Shown: positions 55,260-63,413, numbered from the stretch's first letter. The stretch is 64,000 nt of DNA from Microvirga terricola (GCF_011777495.1 NZ_JAATJS010000003.1:729831-793830); one strand, 5' to 3'. Program-made: numbers and translations. The notes: generated by a model not told the origin, from the letters alone.

Positions 55260-57425
55260 TCAATCCTCGAACTCGACGGTGCGCGAAGGCCGCATGGGCC
55301 CGCTTGAGACATGACGCGGAAAAGCTGTCGATTTGTCTCCGCCAGTTGAAATCGCTCTCGCCGTCAGGTCACCACCGAGTGGGTCAGTCGTTGACGGCTC
55401 CGTCGCCGGAGCGGGAAAACCAATGCCCAGGCTCTGCTCCGCGTGATCGAGCTGCGAGCGGGTCGGGCGGGTCGAGACAATGTTCGCGCGAGCAGCCGCT
55501 CTTGATGCCAGCTCCCAGGCGTCGCTGATGGCAGCTGCAATGACTTCGTCGTTCAGACGGGCCTCTGCAGCAAACCGTCGCCGCAGATCCGCGGACGCGG
55601 AGAGCCAGATGTGTGCTGGCACGTCGTCGAAGCCGGGCCGGATACAGGGGACGGCAAGCCAACCGGCTTCACTCAGGCGCACAGAAACATGGCCGAGATC
55701 GAGCGGATCGAGCCGAGCATCGACCTCGACATCACCGACCTTCCGACGATATTCCTGAAGCTCAGAGCAGGTGTAATGGAGCCCCAGCACACGGATGCCG
55801 CGCGAGGACAGGGCACGCGAGAGATCGACGCCGAATATTGCTCGACGCACATGGCGGTCAGGCGGCGGAATGACGCCGTACTTTGCGACCAGCCGCTTCC
55901 ACGCGTTTGCCGGCGTTTCTCCGCCGAGACCAGCATGTGGGGTGTTGTGATAGATGTCGACGACCCAACGGACAAGAGCCTGACAGAGCTCTTCGACGGA
56001 GAGGCTCGCACGGGCCTGCGGGTCATAGTCGCCTTTCGCGACGACAGATTCAAACGTCCGACCGGTGAACGGAGCCAGAGCGCCCGTTCCGGCAGTTTTG
56101 AACAGGCGTTCGACCCTGCCGCGCAGGTGGGGCAAGCCCGCGGGCGGTGCGTCCGGATCCGTACCTAGATCCACAATTGCTCGTCGAAAGGCGGTAGATA
56201 GGAAGCTCGGACCCTGGTCATGGACAACGCTCTCCGGAGTTCCATAGAAATCACAAGGCGACAGCGCTCCTGCCGCGTCGGCGTAAGGCTTCTTTGGCGA
56301 AACCACCATCTCAAGTGTTTCGACAGCAAGGCTGGCAGTCGGAGTGACGTCAAGCTTCATTCCGAGGATCACGCGGGATGCCGCGTCCATCGCTACACAG
56401 ATCCACGGACGTAAGGTCGCAATCTCTGTTTTTAGATCGTCTGGAAGCTTGTCGTGGAGAGCCGCGTTCGTGCACAACGTCATGAGGTTGACGCGCCACT
56501 CGTCGATCTCGGCGCGCTGCAAAGGGCGCTCGATGTCAGGTCCGTTCGCCACCATGGCAAACTTTTTCATGGCTGCTTGCAGACCATAACGGCCCGCATA
56601 CACATCGAACTCCGGCAGTGAGCGCACCTCCTCGGCGAAGCGCTTGTAGGACGGGGGACGCAGTTTAGAGAGACCTGTGCTCGCACGCTCGCCGTTGCGT
56701 TTCTCGATTTCCGCTTTGAGAGCTTTGTAAACGTCACGGATTGAGGGGCGGTTTTCAGAGCCGTACCGGGGCGCGAACTCTACCATCAGGATTCGCGTTT
56801 CAGATTGAATACGTTCCGTCGCTCTATCGCCGCACATGCGGTAGCGGTCACGAAGTCCGGTCGCGCACAGACCAGAATCCTCGAACCGCTTGATCCAGCC
56901 ACGCAGAGTGCGTTCGCACGGTGGTCGGGGCGGCTGGGATGATTGAGGATCGCCTGCTCGAGGGCGCACCAGGTGGCCATGCTTGCCGCGCTTGCCAGTT
57001 CGAATGTCCTCCTGAACTGCCAGTTCGCTCTGGATCTGTTTGATGGCCCTCTTCATTGAGGGGTCAGAGCGGGAGGCTTTTTTCGCGGCTTCCATCTTCA
57101 AAAAGGCTGTGCAGAAAGTATACTTCCAAAGCACCTTCATCTGCTCTTTGGCCGGCAGATCAGCGATCAGGTTAGCATCTGCATGCATACGAGCCTTTAA
57201 GTGGCCGACGTCAAAAGCGTGACGCTCAAAGCGGTAATCCGGCTGGGCAGAAAGTGCATGCAGCTGATCGTAAGTGAAGGTCTCAATGACACCGGGGTCG
57301 TCTACTCTAGCGAGTAGGTATCCGTCGCTGGTGCGCTGACGTAACCGGTAAGCTATACCGTCCAGAGTAATGCGGTCTTGCGGGCCGATGCGGTAGATTG
57401 GGATGAACTCGGATTGAGGCATCAT
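55260..57425 (-). CDS. tniA: TniA/TnsB-like DDE transposase
   Basis: This 721-residue retroviral-integrase-type transposase has DDE residues at about Asp308 (AEIDEW), Asp403 (VVHDQGPSF) and Glu439 (GRVERLF), with family-typical spacing. N-terminal helix-turn-helix regions (around 170-190, ERTLRGWIKRFEDSG) bind the transposon ends. The C-terminal Mu-type beta barrel and tail contact the ATPase. ATG 57425 overlaps the tnsA stop (ATGA). An upstream in-frame codon at 57455 lies inside tnsA. Confidence 0.9.
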   Translation of the reverse strand: MMPQSEFIPIYRIGPQDRITLDGIAYRLRQRTSDGYLLARVDDPGVIETFTYDQLHALSAQPDYRFERHAFDVGHLKARMHADANLIADLPAKEQMKVLWKYTFCTAFLKMEAAKKASRSDPSMKRAIKQIQSELAVQEDIRTGKRGKHGHLVRPRAGDPQSSQPPRPPCERTLRGWIKRFEDSGLCATGLRDRYRMCGDRATERIQSETRILMVEFAPRYGSENRPSIRDVYKALKAEIEKRNGERASTGLSKLRPPSYKRFAEEVRSLPEFDVYAGRYGLQAAMKKFAMVANGPDIERPLQRAEIDEWRVNLMTLCTNAALHDKLPDDLKTEIATLRPWICVAMDAASRVILGMKLDVTPTASLAVETLEMVVSPKKPYADAAGALSPCDFYGTPESVVHDQGPSFLSTAFRRAIVDLGTDPDAPPAGLPHLRGRVERLFKTAGTGALAPFTGRTFESVVAKGDYDPQARASLSVEELCQALVRWVVDIYHNTPHAGLGGETPANAWKRLVAKYGVIPPPDRHVRRAIFGVDLSRALSSRGIRVLGLHYTCSELQEYRRKVGDVEVDARLDPLDLGHVSVRLSEAGWLAVPCIRPGFDDVPAHIWLSASADLRRRFAAEARLNDEVIAAAISDAWELASRAAARANIVSTRPTRSQLDHAEQSLGIGFPAPATEPSTTDPLGGDLTARAISTGGDKSTAFPRHVSSGPMRPSRTVEFED

Positions 57426-58135
57426 GCAGCCTCTACAGTCGAGGCTCCGCTCCACATGACAGGAGCTTCGTATCCGATGCGAGCATTGCCGACGATTTGG
57501 ATGGCTCCAGCTGCTATCAGACGCACAACCGCGCGAAAGCCGGCGCCTCCAAGACCGCTCGAAGCGACAAGCTCCCCAATGGTAGCCCTGCCTGGAGACG
57601 CTATGAGTTTTCGGATGATAAGATCGTGGGAAGGGTCAGCTGCCCGACGGGCGTGATGCAATAGGGCTGCGTTATGGACTATATCGCGGGGGAGGTCCTC
57701 ATCCGTGATGAGGAGCACTCCATCCGCAAAGTGCCGGGGAATTTGTGTCGCGATTAGCGCGAGCGTTCTTTGCAGATGCTTGCGTTCGGCGTGAACCTTC
57801 GGTTTGACGGCGACCGCTATCCTTCGTGTGTCCCTGAGAGTGACGAGGAAATCGAACGTGTGGCGCCGCGCTCGTCCCTCCGCGTCACGCCATTCGACGG
57901 CATTCGGCTGCTCCCGCAGATCTGCGACTTGCGGGTGGGTGAGAAAGAAATGGGCAGCCTTTTTCTCAAGGCCGCTTTCGCACATGATCTCCCGTGGTTC
58001 GGCGCCGCCGACAACGGATGGCCGGCATGCCCCCTTTGACCGGGAATGCACATTGCGCGAGGAAAGAGATTTGCCTGGGGGGCGCCAAAGGGGCGCTGGA
58101 GAATTTGGGAGCGTCGGGACAGTAGATGAAGACAT
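57422..58135 (-). CDS. tnsA: TnsA-like transposon endonuclease
   Basis: The protein is 237 residues from ATG 58135, which has AAAGGA nine bases upstream. A further in-frame start at 58243 is less likely. The restriction-endonuclease fold residues are Glu57 (SGLEKKA), Asp95 (HTFDFLV) and Lys111 (AVAVKPK), matching the Glu-Asp-Lys set of TnsA. A winged helix follows (RATIGELVASSGLGGAGF). TnsA cuts the 5' ends so that the element moves by cut-and-paste, not by replication. It is first in the operon, as in Tn7. Confidence 0.85.
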   Translation of the reverse strand: MSSSTVPTLPNSPAPLWRPPGKSLSSRNVHSRSKGACRPSVVGGAEPREIMCESGLEKKAAHFFLTHPQVADLREQPNAVEWRDAEGRARRHTFDFLVTLRDTRRIAVAVKPKVHAERKHLQRTLALIATQIPRHFADGVLLITDEDLPRDIVHNAALLHHARRAADPSHDLIIRKLIASPGRATIGELVASSGLGGAGFRAVVRLIAAGAIQIVGNARIGYEAPVMWSGASTVEAA

Positions 58136-58202
58136 GGCGGATCCTTTCCCGCCAAGGATGAGATGCTGCTTGACCAGTGCGACTGGACAGGGCAGAATCC
58201 CA

Positions 58203-58302
58203 TCACTCGACGGTAAGCCGTTAGAGTGAGACCGACCTTTCAAGCGGGCGGGTTGAATTTGAGAGGCGTTCCGGGTGCAACCGGGGCGCCTCTTTTGTTT
58301 TG
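58203..58302 (+). ncRNA. Candidate structured small RNA divergent from tnsA
   Basis: On the plus strand TTGACC (58170-58175), 17-bp spacer and CAGAAT (58193-58198) form a plausible promoter. Right after it a hairpin forms (CACTC 58204-58208 / GAGTG 58224-58228 and ACGG 58210-58213 / CCGT 58218-58221, loop TAAG). A short TTCAA/TTGAA pair lies at 58238-58257. The last hairpin GAGGCG...CGCCTC (58263-58292) is followed by TTTTGTTTT. The predicted transcript is ~95 nt with no reading frame. It could regulate tnsA expression or transposition, or it could be an end structure of the element. It matches no RNA family I know. Confidence 0.4.
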
Positions 58303-58861
58303 GCGTTTATGGTGGTCGACGCGCGCGACTATCGGCTTTCGATATTCCCAGAGCCAGTTCAACGTGCGAGGCGAGATTTTCATTGCAGGCGGAGTCGGTC
58401 TCGGCATTCGCTCGTGCTGACGAGGCAGAGGCCGGTTCTATCAGGGGCTGCTTATTCATTGTTTTGTGTCGTCTGTTCGCGGTGTCGTTGACGCTCAGCG
58501 CGCATGGCGGCGAGGGTTTAGGTTGCGGCTTGATGCCTTCTCCACGCTGACGATGCCCAAAAAGGGGTGCGCTCCCCCGCACTTCTGAGGAGCGAGTCCG
58601 AGGCACTCTGCTTCGGATGACTCTGACGAGTTCTGGTCGTGCATCTGGAGGATCCCATAGGCACCCTGTTCTGTGTGGGTCTTTGGCTGCTGTTCGAGCC
58701 GTGACGCTAAAGTGGATCGACATCCAGAGTCCAGGGTGAACATGCGCGATTCGTTCACAGAACCGTAGATTCTTTACAACAAAGGCGCATCAGCTCGTCC
58801 CTATCCAAAGTATTTATGAGCTTTGGCTATCGAGATCGCATCTTGACAACTGGGGAATGTT
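58303..58861. other. Non-coding region beyond the tnsA end, possible transposon end
   Basis: About 560 bp without a supported gene. CTGACGA occurs three times (58417, 58547, 58623), which could be transposase-binding repeats but is weak. A minus-strand frame of 50 codons (MNKQPLIEPASASS...) near 58310-58460 is doubtful. TTGACA at 58843-58848 could be a -35 for the downstream genes. Confidence 0.3.
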
Positions 58862-59191
58862 ATGGATCAGCGCGCAATGAAACGTCTCGAAGCAAAACGA
58901 ATCCCAAACGAATCCTTAAAGAACTGCGAGATGTACTTTGCTTGTGGCGTAGTTTTGTTTCATGCTATCGAGCTTTCTGATGATGATTGGGTGGATTTCG
59001 TGAGCCAAGTAGCTCGGCGAGCATGTCGGGATGACGCATTGGCTGCTGAGCCGCCGACGGCGGAGAAATGGACGGAATTGGGCCAGAGCGACCTTCCGAT
59101 CAGCTCGCATCAGCTATTGTTTCAGTGTTTTGCGTGCCCTACGGTTCTCGGGAAACGATCAAGTTCATGGTGTTCACATGCCCTTGAGTGA
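58862..59191 (+). CDS. Hypothetical protein overlapping the HipA partner gene
   Basis: This 109-residue frame begins at ATG 58862 after GGGGAATG. It has a plausible soluble composition at first (MKRLEAKRIPNESLKNCEMY; LSDDDWVDFVSQVARRAC). The last part, with many Ser and Cys, looks non-native. It overlaps the next start by 14 bp. I do not recognise it. It may be a small gene of the same operon or the 5' part of a frameshifted gene. Confidence 0.35.
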   Translation: MDQRAMKRLEAKRIPNESLKNCEMYFACGVVLFHAIELSDDDWVDFVSQVARRACRDDALAAEPPTAEKWTELGQSDLPISSHQLLFQCFACPTVLGKRSSSWCSHALE

Positions 59192-59561
59192 GAACTCGCC
59201 AATAGGGGATGCCGACAGGGTCGTTGTGTCTAAGGCGGCAGTTCGGGCGGCTGAGCGGCTCAAGATTCCTGATGAAGTGCTCGCGCGCGTACTCGGAATT
59301 CGAGTTGCGTCTCTGGTTTGCGTGAGGGCAGGTGATCTCGACTTAGTCAGCCAGGGGGCGATTAGGAACGCCATTCTCGTCGTTCGCATTTACCAGCGGC
59401 TCGCTGCGATTTTTCAGGGCGACGAGAGTGCAGCAGCGTCATGGTTCAATAGTGACAACACCGCCCTGGGTGCCCGGCCGATTGATATCATTCAGTCTTC
59501 ATGTGGACTGGCGCAGGTAACAGACCATCTGGAGACGCATTACGCTGGGGTGATTCATTGA
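59178..59561 (+). CDS. Xre/MbcA/ParS-type antitoxin-like protein (DUF2384)
   Basis: This 127-residue protein starts at ATG 59178. An Xre-like helical N-terminal region (VVSKAAVRAAERLKIPDEVL) is followed by a DUF2384 toxin-binding region (IFQGDESAAASWFNSDNTAL, GARPIDIIQSSCGLAQVTDH). In known systems such antitoxins pair with RES-domain toxins that modify or degrade NAD+. Here the next gene, 21 bp downstream, encodes a HipA-type kinase and no RES gene is present. It most likely serves as antitoxin and autoregulator for that kinase. Confidence 0.75.
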   Translation: MPLSENSPIGDADRVVVSKAAVRAAERLKIPDEVLARVLGIRVASLVCVRAGDLDLVSQGAIRNAILVVRIYQRLAAIFQGDESAAASWFNSDNTALGARPIDIIQSSCGLAQVTDHLETHYAGVIH

Positions 59562-59582
59562 AATCCCGATCAGAGGAAGAAC

Positions 59583-60845
59583 ATGCTCCGCGTATGGACT
59601 GATAGGTGTTTGGCGGGAGGCGTCGACCGCCACGGATTCGGCTCGGTGTTCACCTATGAAGCGAATGCCACCGAGAACGATGCCATTTCACTCACAATGC
59701 GTAATCGCACAGCCTCGTGGGGTGCCCGCGCTAGGCTGGCCCCGATTTTCGATATGAACCTTCCCGAAGGTGCCCTGCGGCGCCTTCTGACCCGCCGTTT
59801 TGCGAAGACCGTTGGCAGTTTCGATGACTTCGATCTGCTTTCGGTCGTGGGGAGCTCTCAGATCGGGCGCCTGCGTTATTCAGCACCGGATGTGGATCTC
59901 AACGAGGATGTTCCGTTCCAATCGGTCGACGAAGTCCTTCGCGCGCGGCGCGGCGACGGGTTGCTCGATCACCTTCTTGAGCGCTTCGCCGTCCATTCCG
60001 GAATTTCGGGCGTACAGCCCAAGGTCTTGATCCGCGCCGTCAATAGGCCGGGGCCTCCCGACCGCCTGCGGTCGAGCGCTAGGAGCGCGACCCATATCGT
60101 CAAGTTCTGGTCTCCCGGCGGATACCCAGAACTCGCCGCCAATGAGTACTTCTGCCTGAAGGTTGCTCAGCGGGTGGGGCTTGAGGTTCCCTCGTTCCAT
60201 CTTTCCGATGACGGGGCTGCCCTCGTTTTGGAGCGCTTCGACTTGAGCCCCAATGGAGGGCGCGTGGGATTCGAGGATTTCTGTGTCCTGAATGCCCTTA
60301 GGTCCTCTGGAAAATACATGGGCAGTTATGAAACGCGCCTGTTCAAGCGGGCAGCCGAGTTCACGGGTGCCGGCCATCGAGAGGCGCTTGAACGCCTCTA
60401 CAAGCTCTTTGTGCTGAATTGCGCCATCCGCAACGGAGATGCACACCTGAAAAACTTTGGCGTCGTGTATCAAGACGTCACCCAAGATCCGCAGCTTGCC
60501 CCCGTTTACGACCTCATCACTACGCGGGCGTACCTTCCCAACGATGGTATGGCGCTCACACTTAGCGGCACGACACGATGGCCGGATCGCGAAAAGCTGA
60601 CGAGTCTGGGTCGGACCCGAGCCGACCTCGGTGAGAAACAGATCGAGGCTATGCTGGAAGCGACAGCGGACGCCATATCGGACACCGCTAACGACGTTCG
60701 GGCTTACTTCGCTGACCGCGCTCAATTTCCGGAGGTAGGACTGTCATTGCTCGCGGCCTGGCAGGAAGGTATCGATCAAAGCCTTGGTTCAGGCCGGACA
60801 CTCGTTGTCGGTTCCACCTCTGTTAAGGCAATGCTGCGGCGATGA
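59583..60845 (+). CDS. HipA-family serine/threonine kinase toxin
   Basis: This 420-residue protein has the HipA fold. SGVQPK (142-147) is the P-loop-like segment with Ser142 as likely autophosphorylation site. Lys174 (HIVKFW) should bind ATP. NGDAHLKNF (284-292, Asp286) is the catalytic loop, and PVYDL (Asp310) the metal-binding Asp. HipA kinases phosphorylate targets such as glutamyl-tRNA synthetase and halt growth. A GAGGAAG ribosome site precedes ATG 59583. It forms an operon with the DUF2384 protein in place of the usual HipB. Confidence 0.88.
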   Translation: MLRVWTDRCLAGGVDRHGFGSVFTYEANATENDAISLTMRNRTASWGARARLAPIFDMNLPEGALRRLLTRRFAKTVGSFDDFDLLSVVGSSQIGRLRYSAPDVDLNEDVPFQSVDEVLRARRGDGLLDHLLERFAVHSGISGVQPKVLIRAVNRPGPPDRLRSSARSATHIVKFWSPGGYPELAANEYFCLKVAQRVGLEVPSFHLSDDGAALVLERFDLSPNGGRVGFEDFCVLNALRSSGKYMGSYETRLFKRAAEFTGAGHREALERLYKLFVLNCAIRNGDAHLKNFGVVYQDVTQDPQLAPVYDLITTRAYLPNDGMALTLSGTTRWPDREKLTSLGRTRADLGEKQIEAMLEATADAISDTANDVRAYFADRAQFPEVGLSLLAAWQEGIDQSLGSGRTLVVGSTSVKAMLRR

Positions 60846-60949
60846 CCTCTGCCGATGCCCCAGGTTGATTTCAGCAGTCGGTTGAACGCGACCACTTCGT
60901 CGCTCCAGTGCGAAAGCACAGAAGTTACAGGTATCGTAGATGGCGAGGC

Positions 60950-61381
60950 TTAAAGGTTATGGCTGCGCATTAATTCCTCGGTGTCCTCGGCCAAGACCTT
61001 CAGAGCCCTCTGTTGAGCGTCCAATTTTTCCTTTAATGAGAGGACGTCCTTAAGCTTGACGCGTCGATGTTTGCCCACATACTTGAACGGCAAATCTCCG
61101 ATATCCATACGATGGACTACCAAGGGTCGTGAAATTCCGAGGATCGGGGCTATATCGTTCGGGCTTAATTCCGGCTCGTCAACGAGGACCGCGACACGTT
61201 CGCCGCGAAGAAGGTGATCGAGCAATACGGTTACCAGCTTCATCGCCTGCGGAGGCAGCTGAACGTCTTTGTCTTTTCCGACGCGGAGCTGGATCTCGAG
61301 CTTGTCAGCCTTGGGACGGAGCCCGATCTGCTTCAAGTCACGTTCTGGCAATTGCACGTAGCTGAGCACATGAGCGACCAT
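60950..61381 (-). CDS. Excisionase-like HTH antitoxin, orphan
   Basis: This 143-residue protein has a C-terminal excisionase/MerR-like helix-turn-helix (LSPNDIAPILGISRPLVVHR, then FKYVGKHRRVKLKDVLSLKE). It resembles antitoxins that precede PIN-domain RNases. The expected toxin gene after its stop (toward 60846) is absent. A short frame there (LAIYDTCNFCAFAL) may be the start of a lost PIN gene. It has a good promoter at 61403-61432 and AAGGAG before ATG. Confidence 0.75.
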   Translation of the reverse strand: MVAHVLSYVQLPERDLKQIGLRPKADKLEIQLRVGKDKDVQLPPQAMKLVTVLLDHLLRGERVAVLVDEPELSPNDIAPILGISRPLVVHRMDIGDLPFKYVGKHRRVKLKDVLSLKEKLDAQQRALKVLAEDTEELMRSHNL

Positions 61382-61402
61382 GGCGCGTCTCCTTTCGAGC
61401 TG

Positions 61403-61432
61403 AATATAGGGCGAGCGGAGTCATAACTGCAA
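61403..61432 (-). promoter_or_regulatory. Sigma70-type promoter of the orphan antitoxin gene
   Basis: On the minus strand TTGCAG (61432-61427), 18-bp spacer, TATATT (61408-61403). It lies ~22 bp upstream of the ATG at 61381, with a ribosome site between. Confidence 0.55.
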
Positions 61433-61670
61433 TAACTGAAATTTCGACGCCCCGTGGCTTGGTGGCCAATGTCGCCTCGGCATTCGAAAGCTGGTGACGC
61501 CAGTCGGACCATACGACCTGTCAATGACCTCGGGGAGAGGGTCAAACCGCGGCACTGAAAGCTGACGGGTGCCACGACGAGCGTTTAGAGTGAGCGGATG
61601 CAGCTCGGTCTGATCGAACTTGATGTGGCCGTGTCGCGTAAGGTGTATAGCTTCACGGGGGAGGGGGACC

Positions 61671-62138
61671 ATGAGCGACCCCAGAAACATCGATGAATGG
61701 CAACGCATTCGGTCTCCAGGACTGAATGACTTTCTGGAACTCGTAGAGCGCTGGACTCTGTCCGAAGACGATCAAGCTCAGCTGCTCCGGTGCGGTTCCG
61801 TTGATCAGCTGAGGCGGTGGATAGCGATCAATCAGACTGACGGCGCCATAATATTCAGCTCTCATCAAACAGCGCGGATTGCCGCTGTGCTTAGGGTCGC
61901 CGAAGCCGCACGGCACCTCTTCTCGTCCGAACAAGAGGAGCGTTGTTGGCTATCTAACCCGAACACGGCATTGCCGTTTTTGGGCAGAACGCCTTTGAGC
62001 ATGCTCAGGAACGACTCTACCGAGAGCATTTGGGATGTGCGTCGCTATTTGATGGGGCTGATCCAGGGCGGTCCGGGGCCGAACGAGATCGATAGCGACT
62101 TCATACCTTACACAGACGATGACCTCAGATGGACTTAA
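61671..62138 (+). CDS. MbcA/ParS-type (DUF2384) antitoxin-like protein
   Basis: This 155-residue protein starts at ATG 61671 (GGGAGGGGG upstream). The C-terminal half contains EERCWLSNPNTALPFLGRTP LSML, the DUF2384 pattern, after a helical DNA-binding-like region (TLSEDDQAQLLRCGSVDQLR). An acidic tail ends it. No RES or HipA gene follows, so it is unpaired. It is the second DUF2384-type protein within 3 kb and differs clearly from the one at 59178. Confidence 0.6.
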   Translation: MSDPRNIDEWQRIRSPGLNDFLELVERWTLSEDDQAQLLRCGSVDQLRRWIAINQTDGAIIFSSHQTARIAAVLRVAEAARHLFSSEQEERCWLSNPNTALPFLGRTPLSMLRNDSTESIWDVRRYLMGLIQGGPGPNEIDSDFIPYTDDDLRWT

Positions 62139-62342
62139 GGGCTGGCCCGCGGGGGATCCAGCGGCTGCCCTGAGCCTCGCGATTTCCGGCGCGCGCTCGA
62201 TCAGCGGGTTTCCCGCGGGCGCGTCCAGGGTAAGGCGACGGAGATCTTGAATTAGTCGCGACCGAGGTCGCCGGTAGAGGCGCCGAGAGGTCTGGCTGTG
62301 CTTGGCCGGCAGCCTATTCGCTCAAAGCCTTTGGCATTAGAC

Positions 62343-62669
62343 ATGTTCAGGAAAGTTGAGGGGCCGGAGATTCTCGCCGCACTCGAGGTGGCGCGAGATA
62401 GGCTGTGCCGAGCTTGGATTCCGCACGGCTCGCCCGATCACATCGTCTCGCGAGAGGTCATCGCTCGGATTGACAGATGGGCCTCCATTAGAGGACGGCG
62501 CCGATCCATTGCATTGATTTCGAAGGAGCAGGACATTGGCGGAGAGTGCCGAAGTTCGCCGCGTGCGAGAGATACTGGCTGCGGTAAAGCCACTTGCTGC
62601 GGAGTACTACCAGCTAACGAAGAAGCCACTGGGCGTGACGGGAGAGGTTGCGGAGTATATCGCGGCTGA
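62343..62669 (+). other. Doubtful open frame upstream of and overlapping the DUF6998-like gene
   Basis: A 108-codon frame starts MFRKVEGPEILAALEVARDR and continues WIPHGSPDHIVSREVIARID R. The first ~65 codons look protein-like, but the end overlaps the next gene by 134 bp in another frame, and no ribosome site precedes the ATG. It may be a small unknown gene or a degraded one. The rest of 62139-62535 holds nothing I recognise. Confidence 0.3.
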
Positions 62670-63012
62670 ACTACTGGGTCTCGATCTCGCCCCGCCGCGC
62701 ACCCCTGGATATGACGCTATCCGTCGCACGGCTGAGGGGCCGCAGAGAATTCAAATTAAAGGGCGCGCCTATGGGGAAAACGCGAAACCCGGACAGCGGC
62801 TCGGCACAATAAAGCGACGCGCCGATTGCGATGCCGTCTTGCTCGTCCTGCTCAACAACCAGACGCTCGAGCCACGGGAGATCTGGGAAGCGCCCTACAG
62901 TCTCGTCTTGAAAAGGCTCGATCTCCCGGGGTCTAAAGCCCGCGAGCGCGGAGCTCTTAGCGTCCACGAGTTCAAGCGCATCTCCAAAAAAGTCTGGCCG
63001 GCATCAGTATAG
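62536..63012 (+). CDS. DUF6998-like protein, possible nuclease fold
   Basis: This 158-residue protein starts at TTG 62536, supported by AAGGAG eight bases upstream. Its core KPLGVTGEVAEYIAAELLGL ... GYDAIRR ... RIQIKGR resembles the DUF6998 family. The Glu, Asp and IQIKGR arrangement (E-x-D-(x)n-QIKxR) recalls PD-(D/E)XK nucleases. Family naming is from memory. It lies among toxin-antitoxin genes, so a role in DNA restriction or mobile-element biology is possible but unproven. Confidence 0.55.
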   Translation: MAESAEVRRVREILAAVKPLAAEYYQLTKKPLGVTGEVAEYIAAELLGLDLAPPRTPGYDAIRRTAEGPQRIQIKGRAYGENAKPGQRLGTIKRRADCDAVLLVLLNNQTLEPREIWEAPYSLVLKRLDLPGSKARERGALSVHEFKRISKKVWPASV

Positions 63013-63140
63013 GATTCCGCGACGGTCGCGGATGCGAGCGGGAAGCACGGTTCCCCGGAGGCATGAGTGCGGAAGTAGGTAAGGGGTATCTGAGACGTAA
63101 TGTGACTACCCTCGGCCAGAAATGCCCTAGATAGCAGGCC

Positions 63141-63355
63141 ATGTGCAACGCCTACGAACAACATATCCGTTGGACCGCTTACATCCAAATGATGCAGGCG
63201 CTCGAACTCGGGATCCCGACCAATCAGAGCGAAGCCGATCTTCCGCAGGTTGATGACATCAGAATCAACGATATGGGCCCAGCGATGCGCGCTGTGGGAA
63301 ACTTGATCGAGCTGGTCCAGATGAACTTCAGCCTTCCACCCTCTGGAAAGGGTGG
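63141..63355 (+). pseudogene. 5' fragment of a second SRAP gene
   Basis: The first ~71 codons (MCNAYEQHIRWTAYIQMMQA ... FSLPPSGKGG) are close to those of the copy at 47176. Homology ends at ~63355, and the frame then runs to a stop at 63473 in unrelated sequence. The catalytic Cys2 is kept, but the Glu and His regions are missing, so it is inactive. Confidence 0.75.
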
Positions 63356-63365
63356 CCAACGTGCC

Positions 63366-63413
63366 TGTCAGCGTCACTCGGACTTTTCTTCACTGCGCTC
63401 ACCTCGTTTTCTA
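63366..63413 (+). repeat. Tandem related motifs at the SRAP truncation point
   Basis: Directly past the SRAP break, TGTCA is followed by GCGTCACTCGGACTTTTCT (63371-63389) and GCGCTCACCTCGTTTTCTA (63395-63413). The two ~19-bp stretches share most bases. A TGT terminus with repeated sites is what a Tn7-like end looks like, but no matching opposite end was found. Confidence 0.35.

Larger units (their letters stand above)
52340..58135 (-). mobile_element. Tn7-like transposition module (tnsA-tniA-tniB-tniQ)
   Basis: Four minus-strand genes, each overlapping or within a few bases of the next, encode a TnsA-like endonuclease, a DDE transposase, an AAA+ regulator and a TniQ targeting protein. All catalytic motifs are intact, so the machinery could be active. 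The element's ends were not found with confidence. Cargo probably extends toward lower coordinates, past trlF. A related tniQ fragment at 42766 is evidence for an earlier or second element. Confidence 0.75.

Noticed and set aside
58415..58630. Three CTGACGA motifs as transposase-binding sites
   Set aside because: Seven-base motif with irregular spacing (130 and 76 bp) and no matching set at another boundary. Chance occurrence is possible.
58307..58723. 138-codon minus-strand frame upstream of tnsA
   Set aside because: No family motif and no ribosome site. It overlaps the candidate regulatory and end region.
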